Counted from the first letter of the stretch, positions 49,880 through 58,476 are shown. The stretch is DNA of 64,000 bases from Paracoccaceae bacterium (GCA_024236495.1 JACKKJ010000003.1:124001-188000), one strand, 5' to 3'. Translations and numbers: made by a program. Notes: generated by a model not told the origin, from the sequence alone.

Positions 49880-49926
49880 GTATACACAACAAGCGTTAGC
49901 TGACAGTTGCAAAAGCAGGAAAATCA

Positions 49927-50454
49927 ATGAAATTCAAGATTTTCGCCTTGTTGTTGGTGGGGAATGTACTGCTTCCAATGGCCGTACCAGCACAAACGTT
50001 GGAATCCATAGACGGCTTCGATGCCGAGTTGCATTTGAATCTAAAGGGATGCTTTGGGGCGAGCATTGGCGAGAACCTCGCGTGCCTGAGTCACGCGCTC
50101 GAGACCTGTCACGGTTTCACGAACGATCTTTCGACTGCGGGCGGATATTACTACTGCAGCTATGTCGCCTTTGAGAAAGTGGACGCTGAACTCAACCGGC
50201 ATTACTCCGGCTATGTAAATGCGGCTGCACAGAATGCTTGGGGTGAGGAGCGTCGTGCCGAAAGCGAGGAGCTACTTCGCGCTGCTCAGCGAGCATGGGT
50301 CTCCTATCGCGATGCAATGTGCGAGGTTTCGCCGCGATGGTCCGGGATTGGCCCTGGGTTTGACGCGGTTGTTGATGACTGTCGATCCCGCCTTACGCTG
50401 ATGCAATTGGAAACGCTTTCCTCCGAGTTGGGTGGATTCAATCACGATCAGTAA
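49927..50454 (+). CDS. LprI-like (DUF1311) secreted protein
   Basis: 175 aa. The signal peptide is KFKIFALLLVGNVLLPMAVP, with cleavage near PAQ at residue 24. The mature part has six cysteines and the DUF1311 core LLRAAQRAWVSYRDAMCEV (about 118-136), as in lysozyme-inhibitor LprI-type proteins. Whether it inhibits lysozyme is unproven. Base composition and codon choice are clearly more AT-rich than the neighbours (many AAT, TTG, TAT), and it sits inside the liu operon, which suggests recent acquisition. Confidence 0.85.
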   Translation: MKFKIFALLLVGNVLLPMAVPAQTLESIDGFDAELHLNLKGCFGASIGENLACLSHALETCHGFTNDLSTAGGYYYCSYVAFEKVDAELNRHYSGYVNAAAQNAWGEERRAESEELLRAAQRAWVSYRDAMCEVSPRWSGIGPGFDAVVDDCRSRLTLMQLETLSSELGGFNHDQ

Positions 50455-50542
50455 ATCGTGTGGGTTGGGGTGAAGGCAATCTTTGCGATCTGCATCCGCA
50501 AGGGAGTTTTCCTCCGCGCTGTGGGAACAAGAAAGCAATGAC

Positions 50543-50587
50543 ATGAAACTCACCTCCTCCGTCCTTCCCACCTCCGACACCTTCCGC
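50543..50587 (+). pseudogene. Remnant of an mccB 5' end
   Basis: Encodes MKLTSSVLPTSDTFR, then diverges. The first 45 bases match the start of the intact mccB at 51427 (MRLTSSILPTSDTFR) at 39 positions. Nothing further of the gene follows; the ompW terminator begins 29 bases later. Best explained as a left-over copy from the event that placed ompW between ivd and mccB. Confidence 0.75.
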
Positions 50588-50615
50588 GTCGCTCCTACGT
50601 CGAGGTTTGCGACGG

Positions 50616-50646
50616 AAAAAGGGCGCGCCGTCCTGGCGCGCCCTTC
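50616..50646 (-). terminator. Rho-independent terminator of ompW
   Basis: On the minus strand GGGCGCGCC (50643-50635) pairs with GGCGCGCCC (50629-50621), loop of five, followed by five T residues (complement of 50616-50620). A strong hairpin, 26 bases after the ompW stop. Confidence 0.85.
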
Positions 50647-50671
50647 TTGTGGTCCTGACCGGACCCGTTCT

Positions 50672-51265
50672 TCAGAACTTCATCACATACGAAAGGCCGA
50701 AGACGACCGGATCGATGTTGACCGTGCCGATCGGCGCGCCGTCCAGGGTGACATCGCTGTCGATGTCCATCCAGCGCACCTCGGTCCGCAGCGCGCCCTT
50801 GTCGGAGATCGCGACGTCAAAGCCCGCCTTCACGGCAAGCCCGAAGGAATCGTCAAGCTTCACGACACCAAGCGCGGATTCCTCGCTGAAGAAGGTGGTG
50901 TAGTTGATCCCGGCACCGACGAAGGGTGTCACCTTGCCCGCGGTCGGGATGTGATAGACAAGCGAAAGCGTGGGCGGGAGGTGCTTGGTCGTCGCGGTGC
51001 CGACGCCGCTGATCGTCGCGGTGTGCTCGAAGGGCGTTGCGGCCAGAAGTTCGATCCCGACGTTGTTCCAGGGGAAGTACTCGACCGTCAGGGTCGGGCG
51101 CAGGTCGTTGTCGACCGAGGTCGCCGCACCGGCCAGAAGCCCGTTGTCGCTCTTTGGCGATACCCAGCCGACACCTACACCGACCGTCCAGTCCCCGGCG
51201 GATTGGGCGAAGACGGGCGTGGCCGCCATGAGGGCGACGAGGGCGGGGGCAAGACTCAGTTTCAT
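50672..51265 (-). CDS. ompW: OmpW-family outer membrane protein
   Basis: 197 aa. Signal peptide KLSLAPALVALMAATPVFAQ, cleaved after FAQ or VFA near residue 20. The mature protein is an eight-strand barrel of OmpW type: WTVGVGVGWVSPKSDN opens the first strand, LRPTLTVEYFPWNNVGIELL, LPPTLSLVYHIPTAG and VTPFVGAGINYTTFF follow, and it ends with the aromatic SYVMKF. GGAGAAAG precedes the start. It is antisense to the surrounding liu operon and has its own terminator, so it was inserted as an independent unit. Confidence 0.93.
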   Translation of the reverse strand: MKLSLAPALVALMAATPVFAQSAGDWTVGVGVGWVSPKSDNGLLAGAATSVDNDLRPTLTVEYFPWNNVGIELLAATPFEHTATISGVGTATTKHLPPTLSLVYHIPTAGKVTPFVGAGINYTTFFSEESALGVVKLDDSFGLAVKAGFDVAISDKGALRTEVRWMDIDSDVTLDGAPIGTVNIDPVVFGLSYVMKF

Positions 51266-51426
51266 GATAGCTTTCTCCGTTCTTTCGCGCCAAGCCGCAG
51301 TAGCATCGCTGCGTTGCGGCACATTGATGTGAGTCAAACAGACGCCACTCTTGCGGCCTCTCCCGGCGGCCGTTGCCGCTTTGCCACGCCCCGAAGATGG
51401 AAACCGAACCAAAGAAGGGTGATCGC

Positions 51427-53031
51427 ATGCGCCTGACCTCCTCCATCCTGCCCACCTCCGACACCTTCCGCGCCAACCGCGCGGCGCATGAGGCAATGCT
51501 GGCCACTATAGCCGATGCCGCCGCCCTCGCCGCCGCCGGGGGCGGTGCGAAAGCGCTGGCGCGCCACACCGCGCGTGGCAAGATGCCGCCGCGCGAGCGG
51601 GTGGCGAACCTTCTCGATCCCGGCTCCCCGTTCCTCGAGATCGGCGCCACCGCCGCCCATGGGATGTACAACGGCGACGCCCCCGCCGCCGGCGTGATCG
51701 CCGGGATCGGCCGCGTCATGGGGCAGGAGGTCATGGTGGTCGCCAACGACGCCACCGTGAAGGGCGGCACCTACTACCCGATGACGGTCAAGAAACACCT
51801 CCGCGCGCAGGAGATCGCCGAGGAAAACCATCTGCCCTGCGTCTATCTGGTCGACAGCGGCGGCGCCAACCTGCCCAACCAGGACGAGGTCTTCCCCGAC
51901 CGCGACCATTTCGGCCGCATCTTCTACAACCAGGCACGGATGAGCGCCAAGGGCATCCCGCAGATCGCCGTCGTCATGGGATCGTGCACGGCGGGCGGCG
52001 CCTATGTGCCCGCGATGTCCGACGTCTCGATCATCGTGAAGGAGCAGGGGACGATCTTCCTCGCCGGCCCGCCGCTCGTCAAAGCCGCGACCGGCGAGGT
52101 CGTCAGCGCCGAGGACCTCGGTGGCGGCGACGTGCATACCCGTCTTTCCGGCGTGGCCGACTACCTGGCGGAGGATGACGCCCATGCCCTCGCGCTTGCC
52201 CGCCGCGCCATCGGCAACCTCAACCGCCAGCGCCCGGCGGCGGTCCGCTGGCAAAGCCCCGAAGACCCGGCCTACGACCCCGATGAGATCCTCGGCCTCG
52301 TCCCCGCCGACCTGCGCACGCCCTACGACATCCGCGAGGTCATCGCCCGTATCGTCGACGGTTCCCGCTTCGACGAATTCAAGCCCCGCTTCGGCGAGAC
52401 GCTGGTGACGGGGTTCGCCCATGTGGAGGGCTGCCCGGTCGGCATCGTCGCCAACAACGGCGTGCTTTTCAGTGAAAGCGCCGTGAAGGGCGCGCATTTC
52501 GTCGAGCTGTGCTCGCAACGCGCGATCCCGCTCGTCTTCTTGCAAAACATCACCGGCTTCATGGTCGGCCGCAAATACGAAAACGAAGGCATCGCGCGCC
52601 ACGGCGCCAAGATGGTGACGGCGGTCGCCACCACCAATGTGCCGAAGATCACCTGCCTCGTCGGTGGTTCCTTCGGCGCGGGCAACTACGGCATGGCCGG
52701 GCGCGCCTATTCCCCCCGCTTCCTCTGGACCTGGCCGAACAGCCGCATCTCCGTCATGGGCGGCGAACAGGCGGCGGGCGTCCTCGCCACCGTCAGGCGC
52801 GAGGGGATCGAACGGGCAGGGGGCACCTGGTCGCCCGAGGAGGAGGCCGAGTTCAAGCGCCCCACGATCGAGATGTTCGAGGAACAATCCCACCCCCTCT
52901 ACGCCTCCGCCCGCCTCTGGGACGACGGTATCATCGACCCGAGGAAGACCCGCGCTGTCCTGGCGCTGTCGCTTTCCGCCGCGCTCAACGCCCCGATCGA
53001 GGCGACGCGCTTCGGCGTCTTCAGGATGTGA
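51427..53031 (+). CDS. mccB: Methylcrotonyl-CoA carboxylase, carboxyltransferase (beta) subunit
   Basis: 534 aa. Transfers carboxyl from biotin to 3-methylcrotonyl-CoA. Begins MRLTSSILPTSDTFRANRAA. Carboxyltransferase features: ARGKMPPRERVANLLDPGSP near residue 58, the CoA-binding AGGAYVPAMSD, and QNITGFMVGRKYENEGIARH with GGSFGAGNYGMAGRAYSPRF in the C-terminal half. Complete. A second, decayed copy of its 5' end lies at 50543-50587. Separated from mccA by an intergenic repeat. Confidence 0.97.
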   Translation: MRLTSSILPTSDTFRANRAAHEAMLATIADAAALAAAGGGAKALARHTARGKMPPRERVANLLDPGSPFLEIGATAAHGMYNGDAPAAGVIAGIGRVMGQEVMVVANDATVKGGTYYPMTVKKHLRAQEIAEENHLPCVYLVDSGGANLPNQDEVFPDRDHFGRIFYNQARMSAKGIPQIAVVMGSCTAGGAYVPAMSDVSIIVKEQGTIFLAGPPLVKAATGEVVSAEDLGGGDVHTRLSGVADYLAEDDAHALALARRAIGNLNRQRPAAVRWQSPEDPAYDPDEILGLVPADLRTPYDIREVIARIVDGSRFDEFKPRFGETLVTGFAHVEGCPVGIVANNGVLFSESAVKGAHFVELCSQRAIPLVFLQNITGFMVGRKYENEGIARHGAKMVTAVATTNVPKITCLVGGSFGAGNYGMAGRAYSPRFLWTWPNSRISVMGGEQAAGVLATVRREGIERAGGTWSPEEEAEFKRPTIEMFEEQSHPLYASARLWDDGIIDPRKTRAVLALSLSAALNAPIEATRFGVFRM

Positions 53032-53053
53032 TGGCGATGCCGACCCGCCCCTT

Positions 53054-53102
53054 CTTCTTTTCCGCAAGTATCCCCGGGGGTCCGGGGGCCGGCAGCCCCC
53101 GG
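53054..53102 (-). repeat. Intergenic G/C hairpin repeat, copy 2
   Basis: Opposite orientation to the copy at 13963-14010; both contain GCCCCCGGACCCCCGG followed by an AGTATTTGCG-like segment and a purine-rich tail. It fills most of the 97-base gap between mccB and mccA, both transcribed rightwards, so it must be read through. Confidence 0.7.
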
Positions 53103-53128
53103 CGGCCCGCCATGCGAAAGGTCCGCTG

Positions 53129-55054
53129 ATGTTCTCGAAGATCCTGATCGCCAACCGGGGCGAGATCGCCTGCCGCGTCATCGACACGGCGCGCAAGCTG
53201 GGCGTCGCCACCGTCGCGGTCTATTCCGACGCCGACGCCACCGCCCGCCATGTCGCGATGGCCGACGAGGCGGTACATATCGGCGGCCCCCGCCCCTCCG
53301 ACAGCTATCTGAGGGGCGGCGCGATCATCGCCGCCGCCCTCGCGACCGGGGCGCAGGCGATCCATCCCGGCTACGGGTTCCTGTCCGAGAACCCCGATTT
53401 CGTGGACGCGGTGGAGGCGGCGGGCCTCGTCTTCATCGGCCCCTCGGCCAGCGCGATCCGCGCCATGGGCCTCAAGGACGCGGCCAAGGCACTGATGGAA
53501 ACGGCGGGCGTGCCGGTGGTGCCCGGCTACCACGGCGACAACCAGGACGGCGAACACCTGGCCGGGGCCGCGGATACGATCGGCTACCCGGTCCTCATCA
53601 AGGCGGTCGCGGGCGGCGGCGGCAAGGGGATGCGGCTGGTCGAACGCCCCGGGGATTTCGCCGCCGCGCTCGAAAGCGCGCAGGGCGAGGCGCGGACGGC
53701 GTTCGGCAACCCGGCCGTCCTGATCGAGAAATACGTCTCGATGCCTCGCCATATCGAGGTTCAGGTCTTTGGCGACGGCACCCGCGCGGTCCATCTTTAC
53801 GAACGCGACTGTTCGCTTCAACGCCGCCATCAGAAGGTGATCGAGGAGGCGCCCGCGCCGGGCATGACCGCCGAGATGCGCGCCGCGATGGGCCAGGCGG
53901 CGGTGCGTGCCGCCGAGGCCATCGGCTACAAGGGCGCGGGCACCATCGAATTCATCGTCGACGGGTCCGAGGGGCTGCGCCCCGACCGCTTCTGGTTCAT
54001 GGAGATGAACACCCGCCTTCAGGTCGAACACCCGGTGACCGAGGCGATCACCGGCATCGACCTTGTCGAATGGCAGTTGCGCGTCGCGAGCGGCGAACCC
54101 CTTCCGGCCGCGCAGGCGGACCTGACCATCACCGGCCATGCCTTCGAGGCGCGGCTTTACGCCGAGGACGTGCCGGCGGGCTTCCTGCCAGCGACCGGCA
54201 CCCTGACCCATCTCCACTTCCCCGAAGGCGCGCGCGCCGACACCGGCGTGCGGCCCGGCGACACGATCAGCCCCTGGTACGATCCGATGATCGCCAAGAT
54301 CATCACCCGCGGCGCGACCCGCGCCATCGCGCTCTCGAGGCTCCGCGCCGCGCTCGAGGACACGGAGGTCGCGGGGTCGGTGACCAACCTCTCGTTCCTT
54401 GCTGCGCTGTCGCGCCACGAAGGCTTTGCGCGGGGCGAGGTCGATACCGGCCTGATCGGGCGCGACATCGACGCGCTGACCGCCGCCGCCGCGCCCGATC
54501 TTGCGGTGCAGGCGCTGGCCGCGCTGGGCGCGGCGGGGCTTGCCGACGGCGGTGGCGCCCTGACGGGCTTCGCGCTCTGGTCGCCGCTTCTGCGCACCGT
54601 CGCGCTTGACGGGCTGACGGCGGGGGTGGAGGTGCTGGCGCCCGGCCATGCCCGCGTGACGATCGACGGGGCGGTGGCCGATTGCCGCCTGATCGCGGGC
54701 GGCTGGTGGGTCAACGGGCGCCCCTCGGGCGCGCGGATCGTGCTGACGCCGGGCCGCGTCAGCGTTTTCGGCCCCGGCGCCTTCCATTTCGACCTGACCG
54801 ATCCGCTGGACCGCGCCACCCAGGCGGCGGGGGGCGGGCTCACGCTGTCGCCGATGCCGGGGCTCGTCAAGGCGGTCTTCGTCACCGCCGGCCAGGCGGT
54901 CGCGGCGGGCGACCGGCTGGCGGTTCTTGAGGCGATGAAGATGGAACACACGCTGACCGCCGCCCGCGACGGAACCGTGGCCGAGGTGCTGGCCGAGGCC
55001 GGCAGCCAGGTGGAGGCGGGCGTCGCGCTGATCCGGCTGGAGGAGGAGGAATGA
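53129..55054 (+). CDS. mccA: Methylcrotonyl-CoA carboxylase, biotin carboxylase/carrier (alpha) subunit
   Basis: 641 aa. Biotin carboxylase: MFSKILIANRGEIACRVIDT, the ATP-grasp glycine loop KAVAGGGGKGMRLVE, and FMEMNTRLQVEHPVTEAITG. The C-terminal biotinyl domain has the attachment lysine at residue 604 in LEAMKMEH. With MccB it carboxylates 3-methylcrotonyl-CoA. GAAAGG lies eight bases before the ATG. The ORF can be extended upstream, but that region overlaps mccB in another frame and is not coding. Confidence 0.96.
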   Translation: MFSKILIANRGEIACRVIDTARKLGVATVAVYSDADATARHVAMADEAVHIGGPRPSDSYLRGGAIIAAALATGAQAIHPGYGFLSENPDFVDAVEAAGLVFIGPSASAIRAMGLKDAAKALMETAGVPVVPGYHGDNQDGEHLAGAADTIGYPVLIKAVAGGGGKGMRLVERPGDFAAALESAQGEARTAFGNPAVLIEKYVSMPRHIEVQVFGDGTRAVHLYERDCSLQRRHQKVIEEAPAPGMTAEMRAAMGQAAVRAAEAIGYKGAGTIEFIVDGSEGLRPDRFWFMEMNTRLQVEHPVTEAITGIDLVEWQLRVASGEPLPAAQADLTITGHAFEARLYAEDVPAGFLPATGTLTHLHFPEGARADTGVRPGDTISPWYDPMIAKIITRGATRAIALSRLRAALEDTEVAGSVTNLSFLAALSRHEGFARGEVDTGLIGRDIDALTAAAAPDLAVQALAALGAAGLADGGGALTGFALWSPLLRTVALDGLTAGVEVLAPGHARVTIDGAVADCRLIAGGWWVNGRPSGARIVLTPGRVSVFGPGAFHFDLTDPLDRATQAAGGGLTLSPMPGLVKAVFVTAGQAVAAGDRLAVLEAMKMEHTLTAARDGTVAEVLAEAGSQVEAGVALIRLEEEE

Positions 55055-55716
55055 TGAACCCGGTCCTGCACCACGTCCCCTTTTCCCGGTCCTTCCGCGT
55101 CCTCTGGCTCCTGTGCGAAATGGGGCTGGAGCCGGAAATCGTCGAATATTCGATCACCGACGGATCGCTGCGCCATCCCGACTACCTTGGGAAATCGCTG
55201 GCGGGCCGGGTTCCGGCGCTCGAGATCGACGGGATCACGATGTCCGAAAGTGGCGCGATCACCGAATACCTGTGCGAGACGCGCCCAGAACACGGTCTTG
55301 GAAGGGCTGTGGGCGATCCCGAACGGCCCGCGTTCCTCGAATGGGTGCACTTCGCCGAGACGCAGGCGCATCTGCTTGCGAACCTCAACCTGCAGTGGGT
55401 GTTCCTGCGCGACCCCGCGATGCGGTCGAAGACGCTTCTGAAGCTTGACACGATGCGGCTGGAGCTGACCCTGCGTACCGTCGAGGCGCGTCTGGCGGGG
55501 CGCGACCACATCCTGTCTTCGGGCTTCTCGGGCGCCGACACGATGCTGGTCTACAACCTTCTGGCGGCGGCCTATTTCGTGCGGCTCGATCCCTTCCCGG
55601 CGATCCGCGCCTATCTGGTGCGGGTGGGCGCGCGGCCGGGTTTCGTGCGCGCGCGCGATCTGGACGGGCCGCAGAAGTTCTACGACCGCGATTTCTACGA
55701 GGTGGCCGATGCCTGA
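55051..55716 (+). CDS. Glutathione S-transferase family protein in the liu operon
   Basis: 221 aa. N-terminal thioredoxin-like domain (MNPVLHHVPFSRSFRVLWLL; then VPALEIDGITMSESGAITEY with the usual Glu-Ser glutathione contact) and a helical C-terminal domain (about 90-215). The start overlaps the mccA stop (ATGATG at 55051), and the gene overlaps mvaB by eight bases, so it is fully embedded in the leucine operon. A protective role against reactive enoyl-CoA or aldehyde intermediates is possible; no direct evidence. Confidence 0.9.
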   Translation: MMNPVLHHVPFSRSFRVLWLLCEMGLEPEIVEYSITDGSLRHPDYLGKSLAGRVPALEIDGITMSESGAITEYLCETRPEHGLGRAVGDPERPAFLEWVHFAETQAHLLANLNLQWVFLRDPAMRSKTLLKLDTMRLELTLRTVEARLAGRDHILSSGFSGADTMLVYNLLAAAYFVRLDPFPAIRAYLVRVGARPGFVRARDLDGPQKFYDRDFYEVADA

Positions 55717-56581
55717 CTTCGTCGAGATCGTCGAGATGGGCCCGCGCGACGGGCTGCAGAACGAAAAGCGGCTGATCCCCACCGCCGAGAAGATCGCGCT
55801 GGTCGATGCGCTGGGCAAGGCGGGCTTTCGCCGGATCGAGGTGGCCAGCTTCGTCAGCCCGAAATGGGTGCCGCAGATGGCCGACGGCGCGGCGGTGATG
55901 GCGGGCATGACCCGCGCCCCCGGCGTGCGCTACATGGCGCTGACCCCCAACCTCAAGGGCTACGAGGCCGCGCGGGCGGCGCGTGCCGACGAGGTCGCGA
56001 TCTTTGCCTCTGCCTCCGAAGGGTTCTCGAAGGCGAACCTCAACTGCACGATCGCCGAAAGCCTCGAACGGTTCCGCCCTGTGGCCGAGGCCGCGCGGGC
56101 CGACGGGATCGCGCTGCGGGGGTATGTCTCGGTGGTGACGGACTGCCCCTATGACGGTGCGGTGGCGCCTGTGTCGGTGGCGCGGGTGACGGCGGCCCTG
56201 CGCGACCTTGGCTGTCACGAGGTCAGCCTGGGCGACACGATCGGGCAGGGGCGGCCCGAACGGGTGGACGCGATGCTGGCCGCGGTGCTGGAAGAGATGC
56301 CCGCCGAAGCGCTTGCGGGCCACTACCACGACACCGCGGGCCGGGCGCTGGCCAATATCGAGGTGTCGCTGGCGCGCGGCCTGCGCGTCTTCGACGCCGC
56401 CGTGGGCGGGCTTGGCGGCTGCCCCTACGCGCCGGGGGCCGCGGGCAATGTCGCGACCGAGGCGGTGGCGGCGCGTCTTGGCGCGCTTGGATACGACACG
56501 GGCCTTGACCTTGACCGCCTGGCCGAGGCGGCCGCGATGGCAAGGGCAATGCGGGGCGAAGGGCAGGGGGAAGGCCAATGA
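55709..56581 (+). CDS. mvaB: Hydroxymethylglutaryl-CoA lyase
   Basis: 290 aa. Cleaves HMG-CoA to acetoacetate and acetyl-CoA, the last step of leucine breakdown. The N-terminal EMGPRDGLQNEKRLIP carries metal/substrate residues, SVVTDCPYDGAV is typical, HYHDTAGRALANI holds metal-binding histidines, and the cysteine loop is GGLGGCPYAPGAAGN. Start at 55709 (MPDFVEIVEMGPRDGLQNE). The last four bases overlap the next start. Confidence 0.96.
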   Translation: MPDFVEIVEMGPRDGLQNEKRLIPTAEKIALVDALGKAGFRRIEVASFVSPKWVPQMADGAAVMAGMTRAPGVRYMALTPNLKGYEAARAARADEVAIFASASEGFSKANLNCTIAESLERFRPVAEAARADGIALRGYVSVVTDCPYDGAVAPVSVARVTAALRDLGCHEVSLGDTIGQGRPERVDAMLAAVLEEMPAEALAGHYHDTAGRALANIEVSLARGLRVFDAAVGGLGGCPYAPGAAGNVATEAVAARLGALGYDTGLDLDRLAEAAAMARAMRGEGQGEGQ

Positions 56582-57360
56582 GCGAAACCATCACCATCGA
56601 CTGCGACGCGCGCGGCGTCGCGCGGCTGACGCTGAACCGCCCCGAGAAACACAACGCGCTGTCGGCGCGGATGATCGAGGAACTGACCGGGGCGGCCGGG
56701 CGGCTTGGCCGCGACCCGGCGGTGCGGGCGATCGTGCTTGCCGGGGCAGGCGAAAGCTTCTGCGCGGGCGGCGACCTTGGCTGGATGCGCGACCAGATGG
56801 CGGCCGACGGCGCGACCCGCGCGCGGGAGGCGACGAAGCTTGCGATGATGCTGCAGGCCCTCAACACCTGCCCCAAGCCGGTGATCGGGCGCATCCATGC
56901 CAACGCCTTCGGCGGCGGGGTCGGGATGATGGCGGTCTGCGACGTCGCGGTGGGCGCGACGGGCGCGCGCTTTGGTCTGACCGAAACCCGCCTTGGCCTG
57001 ATCCCCGCCACCATCGGCCCCTATGTGCTGGCCCGCATGGGCGAGGCGATGGCGCGCCGCGTCTTCATGTCGGCGCGCCTTTTCGGCGCGGCCGAGGCGG
57101 TGACGCTGGGTCTTCTGGCGCGCACGGCCGATCCCGCCGATCTGGACGCGGCGGTCGAGGCGGAAGTGGCCCCCTATCTGGCCTGCGCCCCCGGCGCGGT
57201 GGCCGAGGCGAAGGCGCTGGCGCGCCGCCTCGGCCCGCCCATCGACGAGGCGACGATCGCCGAAACGATCGGCGCGCTGGTCCGCCGCTGGGAAAGCGAC
57301 GAGGCGCGCGAGGGAATCGCCGCCTTCTTCGAAAAACGCAGCCCGGGCTGGAAAAGCTGA
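56578..57360 (+). CDS. liuC: Methylglutaconyl-CoA hydratase-type enoyl-CoA hydratase
   Basis: 260 aa. Crotonase fold: RLTLNRPEKHNALSARMIEE, the oxyanion loop SFCAGGDLGWM, and HANAFGGGVGMMAVCDVAVG with the second oxyanion glycines and FGLTETRLGLIPATIGPYVL. The position between the carboxylase and lyase genes identifies it as the hydratase for 3-methylglutaconyl-CoA. Overlaps mvaB by four bases. Last gene of the operon, ending before a strong terminator. Confidence 0.93.
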   Translation: MSETITIDCDARGVARLTLNRPEKHNALSARMIEELTGAAGRLGRDPAVRAIVLAGAGESFCAGGDLGWMRDQMAADGATRAREATKLAMMLQALNTCPKPVIGRIHANAFGGGVGMMAVCDVAVGATGARFGLTETRLGLIPATIGPYVLARMGEAMARRVFMSARLFGAAEAVTLGLLARTADPADLDAAVEAEVAPYLACAPGAVAEAKALARRLGPPIDEATIAETIGALVRRWESDEAREGIAAFFEKRSPGWKS

Positions 57361-57396
57361 CGGAATCGCTTTGACGGATGGCCCTTGCGCCCGCCC

Positions 57397-57427
57397 GCGG
57401 CACGGCGCGGGGCGTGCCGCGCTTTTT
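57397..57427 (+). terminator. Rho-independent terminator of the liu operon
   Basis: Arms GCGGCACG (57397-57404) and CGTGCCGC (57413-57420) with an eight-base loop, followed by GC and five T. It lies 37 bases after the last gene. Confidence 0.8.
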
Positions 57428-57493
57428 CGCGGTTTTTCCCCCATCATCAGGGATTTCCCCGGTTTTCCGCGCCCTCGCGCGGTCCGGCCTTGG

Positions 57494-57522
57494 TTGACCC
57501 CGCCAAGGCGGGAGAGTAAACG
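57494..57522 (+). promoter_or_regulatory. Possible nuo operon promoter
   Basis: TTGACC (57494-57499), a 17-base spacer, TAAACG (57517-57522). The spacer contains the palindrome CCCGCC-AA-GGCGGG (57499-57512), which may be a regulator site or hairpin. The -10 match is poor, as is common in this group. Confidence 0.35.
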
Positions 57523-57576
57523 GCTCAGAAGCCACATGCCGCAGACGCATTGCCGTCGCGTAGAAGGAGCCGCCCC

Positions 57577-57942
57577 TTGGACATACTCCTCAGAGAATAC
57601 CTTCCCATCCTGATCTTTCTGGCCATCGCCGTGGGCCTCGGGCTTGTCCTGATCCTCGCCGCCGTGGTGGTCGCCGTACGCAACCCCGATCCGGAGAAGG
57701 TTTCCGCCTACGAATGCGGCTTCAACGCCTTTGACGACGCGCGGATGAAGTTCGACGTGCGCTTCTATCTGGTGTCGATCCTCTTCATCATCTTCGACCT
57801 CGAAGTGGCCTTCCTTTTCCCCTGGGCGGTGGCGTTCAAGGATGTCTCCGACGTGGGGTTCTGGTCGATGATGGTGTTCCTCGCCGTCCTGACGGTCGGC
57901 TTTGCCTATGAATGGAAGAAGGGGGCGCTGGAATGGGCGTGA
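57577..57942 (+). CDS. nuoA: NADH-quinone oxidoreductase subunit A
   Basis: 121 aa, three membrane helices (about residues 7-30, 62-84, 90-110). The conserved loop PEKVSAYECGFNAFDDARMK and FYLVSILFIIFDLEVAFLFP are intact. The start is a TTG at 57577 (LDILLREYLPILIF read as Met), since AAGGAG lies seven bases upstream; the upstream ATG at 57550 would put the ribosome-binding site inside the gene. Inner-membrane subunit of complex I. nuoB overlaps its end. Confidence 0.95.
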   Translation: MDILLREYLPILIFLAIAVGLGLVLILAAVVVAVRNPDPEKVSAYECGFNAFDDARMKFDVRFYLVSILFIIFDLEVAFLFPWAVAFKDVSDVGFWSMMVFLAVLTVGFAYEWKKGALEWA

Positions 57943-58466
57943 TGACCGGTGCCAACACCGCCGGCGCGGACCGCGAGGTCGCAACCGAGGCGCTGAACCG
58001 TGAGCTTCAGGACAAGGGTTTCCTGCTGACCACGACCGAGGACATCATCAACTGGGCGCGCAACGGGTCGCTGCACTGGATGACCTTCGGCCTCGCCTGT
58101 TGCGCGGTCGAGATGATCCAGACGTCGATGCCGCGCTACGACCTTGAACGGTTCGGCACCGCGCCCCGCGCCAGCCCGCGCCAGTCCGACCTGATGATCG
58201 TCGCGGGCACGCTGACCAACAAGATGGCCCCCGCGCTCAGGAAGGTCTACGACCAGATGCCCGAACCGCGCTATGTCATCTCCATGGGATCGTGCGCCAA
58301 TGGCGGCGGCTACTACCACTACAGCTATTCGGTGGTCCGGGGCTGCGACCGCATCGTTCCGGTGGACATCTACGTCCCCGGCTGCCCGCCGACCGCCGAG
58401 GCGCTCCTTTACGGTATCTTGCAACTGCAGCGGAAGATCCGCCGCACCGGCACGCTCGTGCGCTGA
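57933..58466 (+). CDS. nuoB: NADH-quinone oxidoreductase subunit B
   Basis: 177 aa. Carries the terminal [4Fe-4S] cluster N2 ligands in GLACCAVEM, the later GSCANGGGYYHYS, and GCPPTAEALLYG. Start at 57933 (MGVMTGANTAGADREV) follows AAGGGGG; ATG 57942 would give 174 aa and cannot be excluded. Peripheral-arm subunit next to the quinone site. Overlaps nuoA by ten bases. Confidence 0.96.
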   Translation: MGVMTGANTAGADREVATEALNRELQDKGFLLTTTEDIINWARNGSLHWMTFGLACCAVEMIQTSMPRYDLERFGTAPRASPRQSDLMIVAGTLTNKMAPALRKVYDQMPEPRYVISMGSCANGGGYYHYSYSVVRGCDRIVPVDIYVPGCPPTAEALLYGILQLQRKIRRTGTLVR

Positions 58467-58476
58467 GGAGAAGACA

